DNA of 64,000 nucleotides from Salarias fasciatus (Eukaryota > Chordata > Actinopteri > Blenniiformes > Blenniidae), in contig NC_043763.1 of NCBI RefSeq assembly GCF_902148845.1, positions 12,577,170-12,641,169 of the forward strand, in the 5' to 3' direction. Under the pieces are notes generated by a model, which was not told the DNA's origin, made no database searches, and worked only from the letters and a program-made list of their open reading frames with translations. The position numbers and the translations under genes are program-made. Shown in pieces: positions 63,240 to 64,000 of this stretch. Positions within the stretch are counted from its first letter, which is position 1, and the number at the start of each line of letters is the position of its first letter.

Positions 63240-64000
63240 CACAATCAAGCTTTTTCCTTTCAGACATGAGTGTTTTCAGATAATTGAAACTGTATAGCAA
63301 CATTAACTGTTTATTGTAATCTAAGTCCCCATTGTGAAAGTTTGGCTCATGACGCATCCTTATGATCAATGCTCTCATCCTGACAATGGATGGAGTGACT
63401 CAGTGTATGTGGAAGGTGTTGTTTGGAGCGACAGATCCGCAGAAAGTGATCACGCAGCTCCGCAGTCCAGCTCAGACAAATCTTTTAGCTCATTGTTGAG
63501 GCTTTTAGAAGGCTCTGGTTTCCCTCTCTGCCCACTCTAATCCGCATCTTTTCTGGCGGCGGCTGATACCTAATGGAGTTCAGACAGTGTTTGCACAAAG
63601 CTGGTAAACACCACAGTGAAGCATATAGTGCGTTAAAGTGTCTGATATTTCCCCCTGGAGCCGGCGGAGACCAAAACAAAAGGACGGCAAATATTAGACT
63701 TGGATTTGTTGTGTCACCAGAAACTCGACTCCAAATCAACCTCGCTTCCGATCTGCTATTATTGATAATTATGCAAATGTTTGCTCAAGCATCATCCCTT
63801 TTTAATTTTCTTTCTTCTATTTTTGTGAAAACTTGTCGCTGCATTTGAGACTGAAACATCAGACAGTAAACAAGTTAAGCTGGTTATCCCAAACACTTTT
63901 TATACAGGGTGACATTAGAGGTTGGAGCATTAAAAATGTTTGCTTCAAAGAAAAAAACGGTCTTTAAACGTTGCTGTGACGATTATAACAAGCAGCTTGA
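60778..64000. other. diras1 upstream region, no further gene seen
   Basis: The first part should contain the diras1 5' intron, untranslated exon and promoter. A moderately GC-rich patch lies at about 60900-61030, with a short C run near 61070-61080. The rest is AT-rich with a T run at about 62770-62786 and a CA microsatellite at about 63204-63235. No coding exon with family resemblance was found. Confidence 0.4.

Overview
The window is vertebrate nuclear DNA, most likely from a ray-finned (teleost) fish. Genes are split into many short exons with GT-AG introns, coding exons are far apart, and the non-coding DNA is full of CA/GT microsatellites, long homopolymers, SINE-like heads and LINE tails typical of fish genomes. 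There are no operons, CRISPR arrays or bacterial features. Exon joins below were worked out by hand from splice signals and reading-frame continuity. For seven of the genes listed, the joined exons give one uninterrupted frame of the expected family length.

Layout: (1) 0.08-2.2 kb, minus: first exon and a possible second exon of an unrecognised gene running off the left edge. (2) 2.7-4.7 kb, minus: a THEG-family (sperm microtubule-associated) gene built from short repeats. (3) 6.0-10.6 kb, minus: shd, an SH2 adaptor. (4) 13.2-16.9 kb, minus: yju2 (CCDC94), a spliceosome step-one factor. (5) 18.9-20.1 kb, plus: a CART neuropeptide gene with a recognisable CRE-like site and TATA box. (6) 20.6-30.4 kb, plus: map1s. 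(7) about 33.0-36.8 kb, plus: an IFI44-like interferon-induced GTPase with a candidate upstream non-coding exon. (8) 36.9-38.0 kb: a non-autonomous hAT transposon with a perfect 8-bp target duplication and a 195-bp TTC array inside. (9) 38.9-41.2 kb, plus: gadd45b. (10) 47.9-48.3 kb, minus: gng7 coding exons. (11) 59.9-60.7 kb, minus: diras1. The long stretches between (9), (10) and (11) look like UTRs, introns and simple repeats.

Most genes match the human 19p13 gene set (SHD-YJU2, GADD45B-GNG7-DIRAS1, MAP1S, THEG). CART and IFI44-like are extra: human CARTPT sits beside MAP1B on 5q13, so the CART-map1s pair here looks like the sister copy of that ancient neighbourhood. The genes do not form one pathway. 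They are a conserved syntenic block containing an adaptor, a splicing factor, a neuropeptide, a cytoskeletal protein, an immune GTPase, a stress sensor and two G-protein signalling genes. No clearly new multi-gene system was found. The most interesting signals are the paralogon pairing, the IFI44-like insertion, the hAT element with its TTC array, an intronic palindrome of about 220 bp, CTCF-like motifs, and a cluster of very long G/C homopolymers.
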